From: an uncultured bacterium | Lineage (GTDB): Bacteria > CSSED10-310 > CALFER01 | Length of the DNA stretch: 64,000 nucleotides | Assembly (NCBI GenBank): GCA_937951895.1 | Contig: CALFER010000045.1 | Span: forward strand, 1-64,000 | Reading direction: 5' to 3' | In this document: positions 61,292 through 64,000 of the stretch, piece after piece | Numbering within the stretch: the first letter of the stretch is position 1 | Layout: every line of letters begins with the position of its first letter | Notes under the pieces: generated by a model | Database searches by the model: none | What the model saw: the letters and a program-made list of their open reading frames with translations, nothing else | What the model was told of the DNA's origin: nothing | Translations under genes and position numbers: made by a program

Positions 61292-64000
61292 TCAGCGGAG
61301 TTGCAGGCGACCGTTCCTGAATTCATCCAGCCGGGCATCAATGGATTCCCATTCGGATTCTCCGGCTGTCTTCCGCCAGTTCTCCAGAAGCTCTCGAGCC
61401 GCTTCCCGCGCGCCTGATCGGTAGAGCACGACCGCGAGAGTATCATGATTCATGCTGTTCGGATCGAGTTTCACGGATCGGATTGCGAGTTTTTCAGCCT
61501 TCTGGAGCTGCCTGCCGGTCACGACGAGTTCCCACGCCGCGCCGTTCAATTCCTGAGCCAGTTCGGTACGGGCGGCAGCATGATCGGGGCGGACCTTGAG
61601 CACCTTCTCGAGTGCTCGGGAAAAGGCGTCGAGATCGTTTTGACCCTTCAGTTTTTTCGCTTCCTGATAGAGTTTATAGCCTTTCAGACATTTCCCGAAT
61701 CGCCCGGAACGTTGTGTTTCGAGCCACCATGATTCGAGTTCTTTTCGGTCGGCGAAGGTCTTTCCACAGAATTCACTGAGAAACTCCAGGAGCCAGGTCT
61801 CTCTCAATATCCGGCTTTCCCAGTCCCAGAGATCGATGAGGATTTCGAAGGCTCCGGTGCGTTGCTTTTCGATGATGAGCGATCGTGCGGCGATGCAGCG
61901 CACCAGTTCGGATGGATCCTTCAATGCGTTTTCCCATTCGACGACCGACCCCGGATCATCGAACGCAGCTGCGCTCGAAAGAGCGTGAGCCCTGACCTGG
62001 AACGCTGGATCGTTCCGCATGCTTCCCCGAAGCCGCTCAAACGCACGGGGATTCTTCAGTCTGCCGAAAGCGATCGCGGCTCTTCGACGAACACGCCAGT
62101 CCGGATCATGAACGGCCGCCGAAAGGGTCTCCAGTGTCCGATCCGACTTCGGATCACACGCCGCAAGAGTTGCGCACGCCATGCCACGCACTTCGTGACA
62201 CCCCATCGTGATGAGCTGAACCAGACGCGTTTCGAGATCCTGATCGAGAGCAGAGGGATGGTCGTGCAGATCGATCAGAATGCTGAGCAGGACATTGCGG
62301 TCACCGGAATCGAGCAGATCGCCCAGTCGCGCGGACAAGACATCCTTGAGCGCCGGGTCACTTCTCAGATAAGGCACCAGATCGATCAGCAGATCCCGGT
62401 CCTGCCAGTGTTCTGAATGGGCGATCGACTGCAGCATGTCCCCGGAATGCCGCACATCGTCCCGGATTCGTGCCATCTGATGATTCCGGATGAGCGAATG
62501 CGATCCGGAACTCTCATGAATCTCATCCACACCCCACCGCGGCGATGATGCCCCGATATCCGGCGATCTCGTCCGGTCTTCTCCGAAACCGAACTCGCCC
62601 TCAGCCCAGCACATATCATTTGCATAGGGGCCCCGGGAGTATATATCGGAGCCACTCCAGTCGAAGAAGAACCCGGTCGAGAATTGATCGTCCGCGTAGG
62701 GGACATCCGCCCGACCGTAGTTGTTCTCGGTTCCCGCGTACAGGTCATCTCCGGAGAGATCCAGAAAGATACCGGTTCCGCGCGGTTTATGTCCGAATCC
62801 CATGGCCCCTGTCGACCGGTAGATGTCGTCCCCGCCGAAATCGGCAAAGACACCCGATGATCGATCCAGACTGTAACCGTTCTGTCCATAAAGCCCGGTA
62901 TGAATATCGTTCCCGGACAGATCCAGAGCGACCGCAGCGCTCAGATGAACACCCACTCCCCTGCAGTAGTTTTTACTCGTATACAGATCGTTTCCCGCGA
63001 CATCGACCAGAATTCCAGTCGCGAAGAAGTAACTGCCGCCCTGGCCGACATTGTAGGCCGTATATTCATCATTGCCGGATTTATCGATCAGGACACCTGC
63101 GCCGCCATATACTGAAAACCGATCTGCGGGAGGCCAGGCACGCATGCCCGAACCGGCGCCCTGGGCCGTCGAGGAGTCCCATGGGAAATAGAAATCGTAT
63201 TTCCCTCCGGATCGGTACACATCGTCCCCCTCTCGTTCCAGGAGGATTGAGACGCCGAGTGTCGAAGCGGCGGCCTGGCCCATCGCCGCGTTTCGGTATG
63301 TATCCCGCCCCGAATCCTCGATGAACAGGGATACGCCAAACATCGAGAATCCCTGAACACCGAAATCACCGCTGTACTGATCGTCGCCGGAAAAATCGGC
63401 AAACGCGGAAAAACCAACGAGAGCCGCACCTTGCGAATAGTGTCCCGCGAGATATCGATCGTCCCCGTCGACATCAATCAGCGCTGCATAGCCCGACATA
63501 GCCGACGCCTGAGCGGTCCCGTCCGATGCATACACATCATCGCCCTGCAGATCGATCAGAACCGCGGCACCCGGAAGATCGATGTCCGTGTGCGCAGCGT
63601 GATTGAGATACCGGTCGGAGCCGCCCAGGTCGATACTCAATACGGCATCTTCCGTATAGATATCGTTCGTTTCTCCTCCAAGGACGATCAGGCCGATCGC
63701 GGAATCGATCCGGAGCGGTTGATCGATTGCATGGGTCAGATCGTGAGTTCGTATCAATCGAATCGCATCATCGAGAGCAACCATGAAGAGGTGCGCGCCG
63801 TGAATCAACAGATCGAAATCGACCTTCTGCAGCAGTTCGATCAAGTCGATGCAATCGCCGACTTCCGTCGTGTATCCCCGGACGGCTTCCGAGGAATCCT
63901 GCTTTTTGATGAAGTAGCCCGGCACCAGCACTTTCAAGCGGTTCCGATCGGATTCGGTCAGATGCGTGCAGGCACGATCCCGATAACCCTGAGCAGCGCT
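61292..64000 (-). CDS. Large GxDxY-repeat protein with HEAT-like and TPR-like C-terminus (partial)
   Basis: The frame is open to the window edge, so the N-terminus is missing; at least 902 codons are present. Counting from a TTG codon at 63937, residues 80-455 carry 13 repeats of about 25-40 residues with the pattern LIDxxGxDxY (e.g. LIDLQGDDVY, ALDLSGNDIH, FLDLSGDDLY), often with a GQG between them. Residues 520-700 are HEAT-like (DPDWRVRRRAAIAFGRLKNP) and 740-860 TPR-like (SRALEKVLKVRPDHAAARTELA). The regular acidic turns suggest a beta-solenoid, possibly calcium-binding and secreted, but no signal is visible. Function unknown. Confidence 0.85.
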   Translation of the reverse strand, partial: SAAQGYRDRACTHLTESDRNRLKVLVPGYFIKKQDSSEAVRGYTTEVGDCIDLIELLQKVDFDLLIHGAHLFMVALDDAIRLIRTHDLTHAIDQPLRIDSAIGLIVLGGETNDIYTEDAVLSIDLGGSDRYLNHAAHTDIDLPGAAVLIDLQGDDVYASDGTAQASAMSGYAALIDVDGDDRYLAGHYSQGAALVGFSAFADFSGDDQYSGDFGVQGFSMFGVSLFIEDSGRDTYRNAAMGQAAASTLGVSILLEREGDDVYRSGGKYDFYFPWDSSTAQGAGSGMRAWPPADRFSVYGGAGVLIDKSGNDEYTAYNVGQGGSYFFATGILVDVAGNDLYTSKNYCRGVGVHLSAAVALDLSGNDIHTGLYGQNGYSLDRSSGVFADFGGDDIYRSTGAMGFGHKPRGTGIFLDLSGDDLYAGTENNYGRADVPYADDQFSTGFFFDWSGSDIYSRGPYANDMCWAEGEFGFGEDRTRSPDIGASSPRWGVDEIHESSGSHSLIRNHQMARIRDDVRHSGDMLQSIAHSEHWQDRDLLIDLVPYLRSDPALKDVLSARLGDLLDSGDRNVLLSILIDLHDHPSALDQDLETRLVQLITMGCHEVRGMACATLAACDPKSDRTLETLSAAVHDPDWRVRRRAAIAFGRLKNPRAFERLRGSMRNDPAFQVRAHALSSAAAFDDPGSVVEWENALKDPSELVRCIAARSLIIEKQRTGAFEILIDLWDWESRILRETWLLEFLSEFCGKTFADRKELESWWLETQRSGRFGKCLKGYKLYQEAKKLKGQNDLDAFSRALEKVLKVRPDHAAARTELAQELNGAAWELVVTGRQLQKAEKLAIRSVKLDPNSMNHDTLAVVLYRSGAREAARELLENWRKTAGESEWESIDARLDEFRNGRLQLR

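Noticed and set aside
62545..63324. 259-codon plus-strand Arg/Pro-rich frame
   Set aside because: A reverse-strand echo of the GxDxY repeats. Its composition (Arg, Ser, Pro) follows from the antisense of Gly-Asp codons.
1659..64000. Possible selenoproteins with in-frame TGA
   Set aside because: Because selC is present I looked for proteins cut at TGA whose homology continues in frame. The recognised genes all reach their family's usual end, so none is claimed.
61292..64000. RTX-type calcium-binding toxin
   Set aside because: The GxDxY repeats are 25-40 residues apart, not nonapeptide GGxGxDxUx, and the C-terminus is HEAT/TPR-like without a type I secretion signal. The adjacent ABC pair is an MsbA-like exporter without a peptidase or membrane-fusion partner.
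1..64000. CRISPR arrays, insertion sequences, prophage or integrated elements
   Set aside because: No regularly spaced direct repeats, transposase, integrase or phage genes were recognised, and gene content looks like stable chromosome.

Overview
This window (about 50% GC, densely coded, no gap over 300 bases without a gene) looks like ordinary chromosome from a diderm, Gram-negative-type bacterium of a lineage I cannot name. Envelope genes support a diderm cell: a BamD-like lipoprotein, a bifunctional class A penicillin-binding protein beside an LpoA-like protein, a PpiD-type periplasmic foldase and a heptose-kinase-like gene. A selenocysteine tRNA shows that the organism decodes UGA as Sec. 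Affinities are mixed: the aspartokinase resembles Bacillus DapG, the heat-shock/methylase order hrcA-grpE-dnaK-prmA-rsmE is Firmicutes-like but lacks dnaJ, and the TRAP transporter carries a spirochaete-type TatT lipoprotein. No mobile element, phage gene, CRISPR array or rRNA was seen.

Layout. 1-3000: end of tRNA-Phe, an intrinsic terminator, rlmD, selC and an aspartokinase. 3000-5800: an HTH-TPR protein divergent from two DUF507 genes, a DUF4416 gene and a Yip1-like membrane protein. 5900-12200: PpiD-like foldase, polyprenyl diphosphate synthase, AmrS-type radical SAM enzyme and Maf in overlapping order, then an acyl-CoA dehydrogenase. 12100-15850: a TatT-DctP-DctQ-DctM TRAP transporter. 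15850-19400: phosphofructokinase divergent from a GAF-GGDEF protein and bamD. 19400-27500 (minus strand): acetate kinase with an altered 3-hydroxyacyl-CoA dehydrogenase homologue, a sulfatase-like protein with a membrane glycosyltransferase, a DUF4388 protein, a HAD phosphatase and a nitrilase. 27500-37200: secA, an M23 peptidase, the LpoA-like protein, PBP1A and a heptose-kinase-like gene. 37100-42800: rsmE, prmA, dnaK, grpE, hrcA. 42900-49300: a phosphodiesterase, a HAD nucleotidase, a squalene/phytoene synthase coupled to a propeller-sensor diguanylate cyclase, and tRNA-Ala. 49300-53800: rpsR, khpA and a three-gene set (small protein, tandem-Usp fusion, beta-CASP hydrolase). 53800-64000: TldE/TldD, an aldo/keto reductase, a heterodimeric ABC exporter, and a large protein with 13 GxDxY repeats cut by the window edge.

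Working together. Many neighbours overlap by 4-14 bases (ATGA or GTGA), so translational coupling is common. Several well-formed sigma-70-type promoters (TTGACA-like, 17-nt spacer, TANNNT) mark operon heads, while intrinsic terminators are rare. A recurring oddity is conserved families that have lost signature residues: the RsmE knot motif, the 3-hydroxyacyl-CoA dehydrogenase active site, the PfkB DPK motif and the sulfatase nucleophile. The most novel-looking items are the GxDxY repeat protein, the Usp fusion with its beta-CASP partner, and the altered enzymes.
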